A stretch of 13,238 bases of DNA from Desulfobacterales bacterium (GCA_030066455.1 JASJBQ010000064.1:1-13238); one strand, 5' to 3'. Positions 1 through 7,910 are shown, counted from the stretch's first letter. A program made the numbers and translations. Notes: generated from the letters alone by a model not told the origin.

Positions 1-930
<930 letters not shown>

Positions 931-1107
931 GGGGCCGCAAGACGCCCCATTTAAACGCCAGCGTGAGGCGTCTGAAGGGGTAGATTGCGGTTCCAGCCAA
1001 GGCCGCAACGATTTGACGCCCGCAGGCGTAGCACAAGCTACGCCGAGGACCGGCAAAGAGTGAGAACGCCGGCTGGGGCCGCAAGATGCCCCTTCAGACG
1101 CCTCACG
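931..1107. repeat. Structured intergenic repeat element (MITE/REP-like) with 19-bp inverted arms
   Basis: The arm cgtgaggcgtctgaagggg at 962-980 is the exact reverse complement of ccccttcagacgcctcacg at 1089-1107, leaving a 108-bp interior. Inside are further palindromes. ggcgtagc (1025-1032) pairs with gctacgcc (1037-1044) around an ACAA loop. ttgcgg (985-990) pairs with ccgcaa (1003-1008). ccggc (1050-1054) pairs with gccgg (1068-1072). A direct repeat links the left flank to the right arm: ggggccgcaagacgcccc at 931-948 and ggggccgcaagatgcccc at 1075-1092, with one mismatch. A perfect 19-bp inverted pair at this distance is not expected by chance, so this is very likely a dispersed palindromic element of the REP or MITE type. 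Long open frames cross it, but they look like by-products of GC-rich sequence. The right arm contains the ttcA stop codon. Confidence 0.7.
1025..1044. other. 8-bp perfect hairpin with ACAA tetraloop
   Basis: ggcgtagc (1025-1032) and gctacgcc (1037-1044) are exact reverse complements separated by acaa. It is the central hairpin of the structured repeat at 931-1107. The adjacent acgcc (1016-1020) could instead pair with ggcgt (1025-1029), so two alternative local folds compete. There is no T-run on either side, so it does not look like an intrinsic terminator. Confidence 0.6.
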
Positions 1108-1837
1108 GTTTGAGCATGTAGTCCATCCGCACATGACTCATCGCCCGAAAGATGTTCCCCTTCACTTTGGGATTGCGGCGATAGAGCTGGTGGAGAAGCG
1201 CCCTGATCTCCGCTCGCTTTGAGCGGTTGGCGCTGGGGCAGGGATTATCAAAGGGAGTAAAGCCCATACGGTTGACAAAGCGGCGGATATGGCCCTCGTC
1301 GACGAGGGCCAGGGGGCGAATCACCGTCAGGAGGCCGTTAAAAAAGGGCTGGGCCGGCTGCATGGTGCTGGTTTCGCCGGCATAGCAAATGTTCATGAAG
1401 AAGGTTTCGATGACGTCGTCTCGGGTGTGCCCCAGGGCGATCTTGCAGCACTCGGATTCGCGGGCGATTTCAAACAGGCGTTTGCGCCGCAGACGGGCGC
1501 AGAGAAAACAGGGGTTCTCCCGGTTGGCCGGGCCGTGCGCCTGCAGGCCGAAATCGGTGTATTCCACGCGCAGGTCGACGCCCAGCCGTCGGCAGCGCTC
1601 ACGCAGCGCCTCGGCGCAGCCGCCTTCGAAACCCGGATCGATGTGGACCGGCAGGATGTCATAAGCCACGGGTGAGCGCGCCCGGCGCTCCAGCAGGGTG
1701 TACAGCAGGGTGAAGCTGTCCTTGCCGCCGGAGATACCGACCAGAATCCGGTCGCCCGCCGCGATCATGCGATACTTGACCAAGGCGCGGCCCACCTGCC
1801 GGTTCAGGGCCCGGTATGGTCCACAAAGCTTTTTCAA
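1103..1837 (-). CDS. ttcA: TtcA-like tRNA 2-thiocytidine synthetase (PP-loop, Fe-S)
   Basis: 244 residues. The ATP-pyrophosphatase PP-loop SGGKDS is at residues 36-41, preceded by RMIAAGDRILVGI as in E. coli TtcA. The CxxC pair (C110, C113) and a third cysteine (C200, in NPCPS) match the three ligands of the TtcA [4Fe-4S] cluster. GHTRDDVIETFFMN (136-149) is the conserved GHxxDD segment. Family members adenylate C32 of certain tRNAs and replace the 2-oxygen with sulfur. The protein is shorter than E. coli TtcA at the C terminus. It begins at TTG 1837 with no Shine-Dalgarno, 17 nt after rpoZ, so translation may be coupled; family alignment of the first 35 residues supports this start. The stop codon lies inside the right arm of the repeat at 1089-1107, so the element may have trimmed the C terminus. 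The exact tRNA target is inferred from the family. Confidence 0.85.
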   Translation of the reverse strand: MKKLCGPYRALNRQVGRALVKYRMIAAGDRILVGISGGKDSFTLLYTLLERRARSPVAYDILPVHIDPGFEGGCAEALRERCRRLGVDLRVEYTDFGLQAHGPANRENPCFLCARLRRKRLFEIARESECCKIALGHTRDDVIETFFMNICYAGETSTMQPAQPFFNGLLTVIRPLALVDEGHIRRFVNRMGFTPFDNPCPSANRSKRAEIRALLHQLYRRNPKVKGNIFRAMSHVRMDYMLKP

Positions 1838-1854
1838 AAGGGATGATCGGAGGG

Positions 1855-2058
1855 TCAGTCTTCATCCTCGTACGGGAGAAGCGCCACCTTGCCGGCGGCC
1901 ACCTCGCGCAGCGAGATGACGATATCCTCGTTTTTCGGCGAGCTGACCAGATACTCCGACCCCTCGCGGATCTGGCGGACACGCTGGGCCACCAGGTTGA
2001 CCAGCATAAAACGGTTCGGAATCTTGCGCAGGCAGTCTTCGATGGTGATGCGAGCCAT
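1855..2058 (-). CDS. rpoZ: RNA polymerase omega subunit
   Basis: 67 residues beginning MARITIEDCL, with NRFMLVNLVAQRVRQI as the conserved omega helix that contacts the beta' C terminus, followed by an acidic end (LPYEDED). Length and sequence fit short deltaproteobacterial omega proteins. Omega helps assemble RNA polymerase by binding beta' and, in many bacteria, forms part of a ppGpp site. A GGAG ribosome site sits about 8 nt before ATG 2058. The gene lies between greA and ttcA on the same strand, placing two transcription accessory factors side by side. In many bacteria rpoZ instead sits beside gmk and spoT; neither is seen here. Confidence 0.93.
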   Translation of the reverse strand: MARITIEDCLRKIPNRFMLVNLVAQRVRQIREGSEYLVSSPKNEDIVISLREVAAGKVALLPYEDED

Positions 2059-2075
2059 TGTTTTTCTCCGGATGG

Positions 2076-2096
2076 GGCAGGGCCGAAAGCCCTGCC
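2076..2096. other. 8-bp hairpin between greA and rpoZ
   Basis: ggcagggc (2076-2083) and gccctgcc (2089-2096) pair perfectly around a 5-nt loop. On the transcribed minus strand the hairpin follows the greA stop by 6 nt and ends about 8 nt before the GGAG of rpoZ. No U-run follows on that strand, so it is unlikely to be a full terminator. It could stabilise the greA message end, act as a processing site, or modulate rpoZ translation. Confidence 0.5.
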
Positions 2097-2102
2097 TTGA
2101 TT

Positions 2103-2570
2103 TTAAAGGATTTCGATCAATTCGTACACCCGGCGTCCGCCCGGGGCCTGAAGGGTGATTTCATCGTCGGGCTTCTTGCCCAGAATGGCCTGGCCCAATG
2201 GTGAAGAAACCGAAATGCGTCCCTCTTCGATATTGGACTCCTCCGGCCCCACGAGCTGATATTCGACATCTTCGCCGGTATCCACGTTTTCCAGCAGCAC
2301 CCGGGAGCCGAAAACAGCCTTGTCCTTGGGCAACTTGCTCGGATCGATCACATCGGCGTTGCTGATCTTGTACTCCAGCTCACCCATCCGGGCTTCCAGA
2401 AACTGTTGACGGTCCTTGGCGGCGTCAAACTCGGCGTTTTCCGACAGGTCACCATGGGCCCGGGCTTCTTCGATGGCCTTGATATTTTCGGGGCGGTCGA
2501 CCTTTTTGATGCGTTCCAACTCGCTGCGCAGGGCCGCCAGCCCTTCCTTGGTAATCGGTATGCGATCCAA
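2103..2570 (-). CDS. greA: Transcript cleavage factor GreA
   Basis: 155 residues from a TTG start. The N-terminal coiled coil (to about residue 75) carries HGDLSENAEF at its tip, with D41 and E44 at exactly the E. coli positions that enter the polymerase secondary channel. The C-terminal FKBP-like domain includes YQLVGPEES and the SPLGQAILGKKPGDE-like segment (here GKKPDDE). GreA rescues backtracked RNA polymerase by stimulating transcript cleavage. The frame stays open upstream to a GTG at 2603, but TTG 2570 is preferred: an AGGAG lies 7 nt before it (2578-2582), and it gives the canonical N terminus (DRIPITKEG) and residue numbering. rpoZ follows after 44 bp. Confidence 0.95.
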   Translation of the reverse strand: MDRIPITKEGLAALRSELERIKKVDRPENIKAIEEARAHGDLSENAEFDAAKDRQQFLEARMGELEYKISNADVIDPSKLPKDKAVFGSRVLLENVDTGEDVEYQLVGPEESNIEEGRISVSSPLGQAILGKKPDDEITLQAPGGRRVYELIEIL

Positions 2571-2627
2571 ATCAAATCTCCTGTTGGTGATTCCGCGGAA
2601 CACGGTTCGTTCCTCGGCCCCGCGGTG

Positions 2628-2656
2628 ATCTTACGAATTATTTTTTTTGTTTTCGA
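2628..2656 (-). promoter_or_regulatory. Candidate sigma70-type promoter for greA-rpoZ-ttcA
   Basis: On the minus strand TCGAAA (2656-2651) and TAAGAT (2633-2628) are separated by 17 nt. Each hexamer matches consensus at four of six positions. The spacer and flank hold a long A-tract (2641-2648 on the opposite strand as T8). It lies in the 114-bp gap between the leuB-like gene and greA, about 58 nt before the TTG start. Only sequence similarity supports it. Confidence 0.3.
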
Positions 2657-2684
2657 GGACGCCAGAGTTGCCGTTCACCGCGCC

Positions 2685-3752
2685 CTAACCGGATTTCACC
2701 TTGCCCACGACCAGGTCACCGACTTCGCTGGTGGAATAGCCCATCTTGCCGGCGGCGATGCCTTTGAGATCATCGCGCAGCACCTGTATCACGGCCCGCT
2801 CCACCAGGCCGGCGGCCTCGGGCTCGCCCAGTGTTTCCAGCATGAGCTGGGCTGCCGATATGGCTGCAATCGGGTTGATGATCCCCTGGCCGGTGTATTT
2901 CGGGGCTGACCCGCCGATGGGCTCAAACATGGAAAGCCCTTCGGGATTGATATTGCCACCGGCGGCGATCCCCATCCCCCCCTGAATCATGGCGCCCAGA
3001 TCGGTGATGATGTCGCCGAACATATTGTCCGTTACAATCACGTCGAACCACTCCGGGTTTTTCACCATCCACATGCAAATGGCGTCGACATGGGCGTAGT
3101 CCGTCTCGATATCGGGGTACTCGGCTGCCACTTCCTGAAAGGTCCGCTCCCAGAGGTTGAAGGCGTAGGTCAGCACGTTGGTTTTGCCGCACAGGGTCAA
3201 CCGGCGCGCCCGATCGCGTTTGCGGCAGTATTCGAAAGCAAAGCGAATGCAGCGTTCAACCCCCTTGCGCGTATTGATCGACTCCTGGACGGCGACTTCG
3301 TCCGGTGTTCCCCGCTTGAGGCACCCACCGGCCCCGGCATAGAGGCCCTCTGTGTTTTCACGCACCACCACAAAATCGATGTCTTCGGGGCGCTTGTCCT
3401 TGAGGGGGGTGTCCACGCCCTCGTAGAGCTTGACCGGACGCAGATTGATGTACTGGTCGAAATGGAAGCGCAGATCGAGCAGAATGCCTTTTTCCAGGAT
3501 CCCCGGCTTGACGTCGGGGTGGCCGATCGCTCCGAGGTAGACGGCGTCGGCGGCCGCCAGGGCAGCGTAGCTGCCTGCGGGCAGGACTTCTCCGGTTTGC
3601 TGGTAATGTTCGCCGCCGAAGGGGTAGTGGGTGTAGTCCAGCGCGAAGCCGCATCGCTGGGAAACGGCATCGAGCACCTTAATGCCTTCGGCCACCACTT
3701 CAGGACCGGTGCCGTCCCCGGGAACCACTGCAATCTGATAGGTCTTAGCCAT
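2685..3752 (-). CDS. leuB: Isopropylmalate dehydrogenase-family beta-decarboxylating dehydrogenase
   Basis: 355 residues, the usual length for 3-isopropylmalate dehydrogenase. The Rossmann-like start [14 protein letters not shown], the central RENTEG (131-136), [13 protein letters not shown] and TRKGVER segments, and [12 protein letters not shown] with metal-binding Asp (D247, D251) identify the NAD-dependent isocitrate/isopropylmalate/tartrate dehydrogenase family. Canonical LeuB has RELTGG-type sequence at 131-136, whereas RENTEGLY is more like homoisocitrate, isocitrate or tartrate dehydrogenases. The substrate is therefore uncertain; leucine synthesis is the default reading. No leuA, leuC or leuD lies in the window. 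ATG 3752 has GAGGTG about 8 nt upstream. psd ends 40 bp before it, so co-transcription with psd is plausible. Confidence 0.85.
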   Translation of the reverse strand: MAKTYQIAVVPGDGTGPEVVAEGIKVLDAVSQRCGFALDYTHYPFGGEHYQQTGEVLPAGSYAALAAADAVYLGAIGHPDVKPGILEKGILLDLRFHFDQYINLRPVKLYEGVDTPLKDKRPEDIDFVVVRENTEGLYAGAGGCLKRGTPDEVAVQESINTRKGVERCIRFAFEYCRKRDRARRLTLCGKTNVLTYAFNLWERTFQEVAAEYPDIETDYAHVDAICMWMVKNPEWFDVIVTDNMFGDIITDLGAMIQGGMGIAAGGNINPEGLSMFEPIGGSAPKYTGQGIINPIAAISAAQLMLETLGEPEAAGLVERAVIQVLRDDLKGIAAGKMGYSTSEVGDLVVGKVKSG

Positions 3753-3792
3753 ACTGTCATCACCTCTTTGTCTGTATCAATAATAAGGAGAA

Positions 3793-4464
3793 TTAATTGA
3801 TAACACCCAACAGCGAAGTGCCCGCGCGCACTTTCTGACCGATCCGGACCTTGGCGCGGGCATCTGGGGGAAGATAGACATCCAGACGTGAACCGAAACA
3901 GATCAGGCCGAAACGCTGGCCGCGTTTAAGTTCGTCTCCCGGCTGAACGCCGCAGACGATCCGGCGGGCGATCAGGCCGGCGATCTGCACGACAACGAAG
4001 CGTCGGCCGGAGGAGGCCTCCACGAAGAGCGCGTTGTGCTCGTTCTCGCGTGAGGCCTTGTCCAGGTTGGCCGAGAAGAACTTGCCCGGGTGGTAGGCCA
4101 CGTCGGACACACGCCCGTCAACCACCATGCGGTTGACGTGGACGTTGAAGACCGACATGAAAATGCTGATTTTGACGCATTCGCCGTTGTAGAAACCGCT
4201 GTCGGCCACCTTCTCGCAAACGATGATCCGGCCGTCGGCCGGCGACACCACCCCGCCTTCGACCTGGGGGACGGCCCGGTCGGGATCACGGAAAAACCCA
4301 CAGATGCAGGCGGCTACGGTGAGCATCAGCACCGCCATGATTTTCATCCCCAAAAGGGCGAAGACCGCTGTGGCGAAGGCCGCGGCGGCGATGAAAGGCC
4401 ACCCCGGCCGGGCGATGGGAAATGCCGTCTGCTGCGGCGGATCCGGCCACGTAAATCGCTGCAT
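3793..4464 (-). CDS. psd: Phosphatidylserine decarboxylase (short, archaeal-type)
   Basis: 223 residues from ATG 4464. PIARPGWPFI is followed by two short hydrophobic stretches (roughly residues 20-60) that anchor the protein to the membrane. FRDPDR, SPADGRI and the VHVNR segment are typical of the short Psd-A family. GLICFGSRLDVYLP contains the Gly-Ser pair cleaved autocatalytically to create the N-terminal pyruvoyl group of the small subunit (about 32 residues). The enzyme makes phosphatidylethanolamine from phosphatidylserine. The partner gene pssA, often adjacent in this group, is absent here. The frame extends to ATG 4488 (231 residues), but that start has no suitably spaced ribosome site; 4464 has AAGGGG 10 nt upstream. 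The true start is unsettled. Confidence 0.9.
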   Translation of the reverse strand: MQRFTWPDPPQQTAFPIARPGWPFIAAAAFATAVFALLGMKIMAVLMLTVAACICGFFRDPDRAVPQVEGGVVSPADGRIIVCEKVADSGFYNGECVKISIFMSVFNVHVNRMVVDGRVSDVAYHPGKFFSANLDKASRENEHNALFVEASSGRRFVVVQIAGLIARRIVCGVQPGDELKRGQRFGLICFGSRLDVYLPPDARAKVRIGQKVRAGTSLLGVIN

Positions 4465-4523
4465 TGGTGTGGAACCCCTTAAGCACATGTCCGGAGCGCA
4501 TGGTGGCCTCCGGAGAATGCGAA

Positions 4524-4545
4524 ACCCTGCGGCGGATGGCAGGGT
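4524..4545. other. Small hairpin in the psd leader
   Basis: accctgc (4524-4530) and gcagggt (4539-4545) pair perfectly around an 8-nt loop. It lies just upstream of the GGAGG at 4507-4511 in the psd leader. There is no adjacent T-run. A role is not evident. Confidence 0.35.
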
Positions 4546-4553
4546 GTGTTCAA

Positions 4554-4574
4554 TTAAATCCGAATTTAAATCCG
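4554..4574. promoter_or_regulatory. Direct repeat TTAAATCCG x2, candidate operator
   Basis: ttaaatccg occurs at 4554-4562 and again at 4566-4574, a 12-bp period. It is AT-rich in an otherwise GC-rich gap and sits just downstream of a candidate psd promoter (4580-4606). Tandem half-sites about one helical turn apart are typical of response-regulator or activator binding, but the regulator is unknown. Confidence 0.35.
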
Positions 4575-4579
4575 TATTA

Positions 4580-4606
4580 CTTATCGATTTCTTTACGATT
4601 TGTCAA
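4580..4606 (-). promoter_or_regulatory. Candidate promoter for psd inside the tsaB 3' end
   Basis: A perfect -35 hexamer TTGACA (4606-4601, minus strand) lies in the last codons of tsaB. GATAAG (4585-4580) follows after a 15-nt spacer and matches TATAAT at four of six positions. The spacing is short, so activity may depend on an activator. It would let psd be expressed separately from lon-tsaB. Confidence 0.35.
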
Positions 4607-5276
4607 CAGGTTCCTGGGCATAGGACGGCCGCAGGTATTGGGGCACCAGATGCGGCAGTTCATTCTCACCACGATCAATCCGCGGCCGGGCGACCCGTGC
4701 AATCGCCCCGGCCCGAATGGCGTGCTGGAACGACGGGGGCATCAGGAGCCCGTCGGCTAAAACGGCCGCAAGCCTTGAACGGTAGGCGAGTGCGCCGTCT
4801 CCGATCAGTACACAAGGCCGTGCCGCGTCGCGAACGGCTTCTTCGGGCGCACAAACCGCATCGGGCGCCAGGCAGATGAGTTCGTCCCCGGCAATGCGAT
4901 AGCGACCACTGTAGACCTCCCGGCGGCGCGCGTCGAGCATGGGGCAGATATCATGCGGCGTTGGCGCCGCCTGCCAGGCCAGCGCCGCCAGTCCGGAAAC
5001 CCCCACCAGCGGGATTTTGGCCGCCGCCGCCAGGCCCTTGGCCGTGCTGATGCCGATGCGCACACCGGTGAAACTGCCCGGTCCGCGGTTGACCGCCAAA
5101 GCGTCCATGGCCTGCAAGTCATCCCCGGCCATGTTCAATGCACGCGCGACCATGGCCATCAGATGACGCGAATGGGTCTCACCGCCGCCGTCGGTGATCT
5201 CCACCCGTACGGCATCTTCGTGGCAGACCGCCACGCTGCAGGTCCGCGATGCCGTATCGATGGCCAAGACCTTCAT
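4593..5276 (-). CDS. tsaB: tRNA threonylcarbamoyladenosine (t6A) protein TsaB
   Basis: 227 residues, the normal TsaB length. It starts [17 protein letters not shown], the ASKHA-fold phosphate-1 strand. THSRHLM (34-40) is conserved, and NRGPGSFTGVRIGIS (63-77) is the family signature. The rest forms the second ASKHA lobe. TsaB is the non-catalytic partner that bridges TsaD and TsaE during transfer of threonylcarbamoyl to A37 of ANN-decoding tRNAs in the cytosol. The ATG at 5276-5274 overlaps the TGA of lon (5275-5273) as ATGA, so translation is probably coupled to lon. No tsaD, tsaE or rimI is nearby. The gene's last codons contain a TTGACA that may serve psd. Confidence 0.94.
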   Translation of the reverse strand: MKVLAIDTASRTCSVAVCHEDAVRVEITDGGGETHSRHLMAMVARALNMAGDDLQAMDALAVNRGPGSFTGVRIGISTAKGLAAAAKIPLVGVSGLAALAWQAAPTPHDICPMLDARRREVYSGRYRIAGDELICLAPDAVCAPEEAVRDAARPCVLIGDGALAYRSRLAAVLADGLLMPPSFQHAIRAGAIARVARPRIDRGENELPHLVPQYLRPSYAQEPVDKS

Positions 5277-7741
5277 CCCCGGAAGTCGCTTCCAGCCGCA
5301 GACGCCGCGGCCTTGGCCCGCGGTCTGGTTTTAGCGGACCGGCGAGGTGCGGCCGTCTTTTTGGGGGCGGCCGTTTCGAGCGCCGCCGTCAGGACTTCAT
5401 CCATGTGCCGGACCGGAATGAATTTGAGCCTGCGTTTCACGTTGGCCGGAATCTCCGAGAGATCGGTGCTGTTTTTTTCGGGGATAATGACCGTGTAGAC
5501 ATTGCCGCGCAACGCCCCCAGCGCTTTCTCCTTGAGCCCGCCGATGGGCAGCACCCGGCCCCGCAGCGTGATTTCGCCGGTCATGGCCACGTCTTTGTCG
5601 ACCGCGCGGTTCGTCAGGGCCGATATCATGGCCGTGGCCATGGCAATCCCCGCCGACGGGCCGTCCTTGGGAATGGCCCCGGCCGGCACGTGGATGTGAA
5701 TGTCGTAGTTTTCGAATAGGCTGCGCTGGATCTTGAGGCTTTTCTGGTGCGTCTTGGCGTAGCTCAGCGCCGCGCGGGCGGATTCCTGCATGACCTCCCC
5801 CAGTTGGCCGGTCAGGATCAGCTCGCCCTTCCCCGGCATCAAGGTGGTTTCAACGTAGAGGACCTCACCGCCCACGTGGGTCCAGGCCAGACCCGTGGCC
5901 AGGCCGACCTGGCTCTCCTCCTTGTCCATTTCGGGAAGGTATTTGGGCGGCCCCAGAAACTGTCCCAGGTTGCGACGGGTCACGCTGTTGCGCTTGGCTC
6001 GCCCCTCGGCGATCTTGCGCGCCACCTTGCGACAGATGGAGCCGATCTCCCGCTCCAGGTTGCGGACGCCGGCCTCCTGGGTGTATGTGTTGATGATCAG
6101 CTCGATCGCCCCCCGGCTGAAGCGGATACGCTTGGCCGACAACCCGTTTTCCCTGACTTGGCGGGGCACCAGATGCCGCTCGGCAATGGAGGCTTTTTCC
6201 TCTTCGGTGTAGCCGGAGAGGTGAATGACCTCCATGCGGTCGAGCAGCGCGCTGGGGATTGTATCCGTCAGGTTGGCGGTGAGAATGAACATCACCTTCG
6301 AAAGATCGAAAGGCTGGTTCAGGTAGTGGTCGCTGAAGGCGCCGTTCTGCTCGGGGTCGAGGGCCTCGAGCAGGGCCGAGGAGGGATCGCCGCGGAAATC
6401 GGACCCCAGTTTGTCGATTTCGTCCATCATGAAGACGGGATTGTTCACCTTGGCCTGTTTCAAGCCCTGGATGATCCGTCCGGGCAGCGCACCGATATAG
6501 GTGCGGCGGTGCCCGCGGATTTCAGCCTCGTCGTGAATGCCGCCCAGGGAAAGGCGCACGAACTTGCGCTTCATGGCCTTGGCGATGGCCTGACCCAGCG
6601 AGGTCTTGCCCACACCGGGCGGGCCCACGAAACATAGAATGGGACCCTTGGTCCGGGGGTTGAGCTTACGCACGCTCAGAAACTCGAGAATGCGCTCCTT
6701 GATTTTGTCCAGGCCGTAGTGCTCGCGGTCGAGCACATTGCGGGCGTAATCGATATCGAGCATGTCCCGAGTGGATTTACTCCAGGGGACATCGACCATC
6801 CAGTCCAGATAGGTGCGGATCGTAGTGGCTTCGGCGGAATCGGAATGCATCTGTTCAAGGCGACGAAGTTGTTTGAGGCCCTCTTCGCGGGCCTCCTTGG
6901 GCATCCGCGCTTTCCGTATCTTGGTCTGGTATTCCTGGATTTCACGGGTCTTGTCGTCGGCCTCACCCAGTTCACGGTGAATGGCACGCATCTGTTCACG
7001 CAGGAAATAATCACGCTGGTTCTTGGAAATCTCGTCTTTGACTTCGGACTGAATTTTGGCCTGAATGGCCGAGAGGTTCATTTCACGGGATAAAAGTTCG
7101 TTGACTTTCTTGAGCCGCTCGACCGGATCGACAAGTTCGAGAATTTCCTGGGATTCCTCGATCTTGAGCTTCAGATTGGACGCCACCAGATCAGCCAACT
7201 TACCGGGGTTGTCGATACTTTCGAGGATGGTGTTGACGTCGGAAGACAACTCCCCGCGCAGCGCCAGGATCTTTTCGGAATACTCGCGCACGTTGCGCAT
7301 GAGCGCTTCGATCTCGATATCGACATCTTCCATGGGCGCCTCGTCGATGGTGTCGAGTTTGACGCGATAGAAACCGCTTTTGCGCACGTAGCGCGTGATG
7401 CGGGCTTTACAGATGCCCTGCACGAGTGTCTTGGCCCGGCCGTCAGGCAGTTTGAGCAACCGCAGAATACGGCCCACCGTTCCGACCTTGAAAATCTCGT
7501 CCGGCTGGGGGTCCTCTGTATTGGGATCTTTTTGGGTGGCCAGAAATAGCAGCCCGTCTTTGCCGACGGATTCCTCCACCGCCCGGATTGATTTTTTACG
7601 CCCCACGAAAAGGGGCAGGAGCATATCCGTAAAAATGACCACGTCGCGCACGGGCATGAGCGGCAGCGTCCCGGGAATCGCAGGAATGCCTTCCTCTTCG
7701 TCGAGAATCGTGACCAGATCGTCCTTGTCCGTTTCGGCCAT
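5273..7741 (-). CDS. lon: ATP-dependent protease Lon (endopeptidase La)
   Basis: 822 residues, against 784 for E. coli Lon. The N-terminal substrate-binding domain begins at [20 protein letters not shown] helical linker (about residues 200-300) leads to the AAA+ module, with Walker A GPPGVGKT (K379), Walker [10 protein letters not shown] and the [14 protein letters not shown] pore region. The C-terminal protease domain has catalytic S696 in DGPSAGIA and K739 in GGLKEK, the Ser-Lys dyad. Lon degrades misfolded proteins and selected regulators. ATG 7741 has AGGAG 6 nt upstream. An unusual Ala/Pro/Lys/Arg tail (residues 789-822, nine basic residues) follows the protease domain. tsaB overlaps the stop. 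The 129-nt leader contains a palindrome at 7766-7780 and a TATAAT at 7870-7875. Confidence 0.98.
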   Translation of the reverse strand: MAETDKDDLVTILDEEEGIPAIPGTLPLMPVRDVVIFTDMLLPLFVGRKKSIRAVEESVGKDGLLFLATQKDPNTEDPQPDEIFKVGTVGRILRLLKLPDGRAKTLVQGICKARITRYVRKSGFYRVKLDTIDEAPMEDVDIEIEALMRNVREYSEKILALRGELSSDVNTILESIDNPGKLADLVASNLKLKIEESQEILELVDPVERLKKVNELLSREMNLSAIQAKIQSEVKDEISKNQRDYFLREQMRAIHRELGEADDKTREIQEYQTKIRKARMPKEAREEGLKQLRRLEQMHSDSAEATTIRTYLDWMVDVPWSKSTRDMLDIDYARNVLDREHYGLDKIKERILEFLSVRKLNPRTKGPILCFVGPPGVGKTSLGQAIAKAMKRKFVRLSLGGIHDEAEIRGHRRTYIGALPGRIIQGLKQAKVNNPVFMMDEIDKLGSDFRGDPSSALLEALDPEQNGAFSDHYLNQPFDLSKVMFILTANLTDTIPSALLDRMEVIHLSGYTEEEKASIAERHLVPRQVRENGLSAKRIRFSRGAIELIINTYTQEAGVRNLEREIGSICRKVARKIAEGRAKRNSVTRRNLGQFLGPPKYLPEMDKEESQVGLATGLAWTHVGGEVLYVETTLMPGKGELILTGQLGEVMQESARAALSYAKTHQKSLKIQRSLFENYDIHIHVPAGAIPKDGPSAGIAMATAMISALTNRAVDKDVAMTGEITLRGRVLPIGGLKEKALGALRGNVYTVIIPEKNSTDLSEIPANVKRRLKFIPVRHMDEVLTAALETAAPKKTAAPRRSAKTRPRAKAAASAAGSDFRG

Positions 7742-7765
7742 ATGATCTCCTGCTAGCCATTGAAA

Positions 7766-7780
7766 GGCGTTGCCAACGCC
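7766..7780. promoter_or_regulatory. 15-bp palindrome in the lon leader
   Basis: ggcgttg (7766-7772) and caacgcc (7774-7780) are perfect reverse complements around one central base. In RNA this gives a 6-bp stem with a 3-nt loop, 25 nt before the lon start and about 12 nt upstream of its AGGAG. It could be a protein operator or an RNA hairpin affecting lon expression. No T-run follows. Confidence 0.35.
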
Positions 7781-7869
7781 CCAATTTTCATTTCGGCGTC
7801 CAACCAGCGGCCCTGTAAGCGCCTTTCGTCGGCAAAAAAGTGGTGTTGTTCGTGTTACAAGTCCAAAAC

Positions 7870-7898
7870 ATTATAAAATAAGACTGACTTTGCGGAAA
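7870..7898 (-). promoter_or_regulatory. Candidate promoter for lon
   Basis: A perfect TATAAT (7875-7870 on the minus strand) lies about 129 nt before the lon ATG. A weak -35 (TTTCCG, three of six) precedes it by 17 nt. I did not find a heat-shock sigma32-type pair or a CIRCE element, so the mode of heat regulation is not visible. Confidence 0.35.
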
Positions 7899-7910
7899 AC
7901 AATATACTGC

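Noticed and set aside
962..1107. The inverted repeat as the ttcA terminator
   Set aside because: The 108-nt loop is too large for an intrinsic terminator and no T-run follows on the minus strand.
931..1107. The repeats as a CRISPR array
   Set aside because: There are only two direct copies, with one mismatch and 126 bp between them, embedded in inverted repeats; no regular spacer pattern or cas gene is present.
3090..3800. A 236-codon open frame antisense to the leuB-like gene
   Set aside because: It is a shadow of a complete dehydrogenase gene, with no ribosome site or family features.
4223..4879. A 218-codon plus-strand frame spanning psd and tsaB
   Set aside because: It crosses two good genes and their control region, and its translation is low-complexity Arg/Pro-rich.
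5747..6637. A 296-codon open frame antisense to lon
   Set aside because: The opposite strand encodes the unmistakable Lon AAA+ and protease domains; the antisense translation has no recognisable domain.
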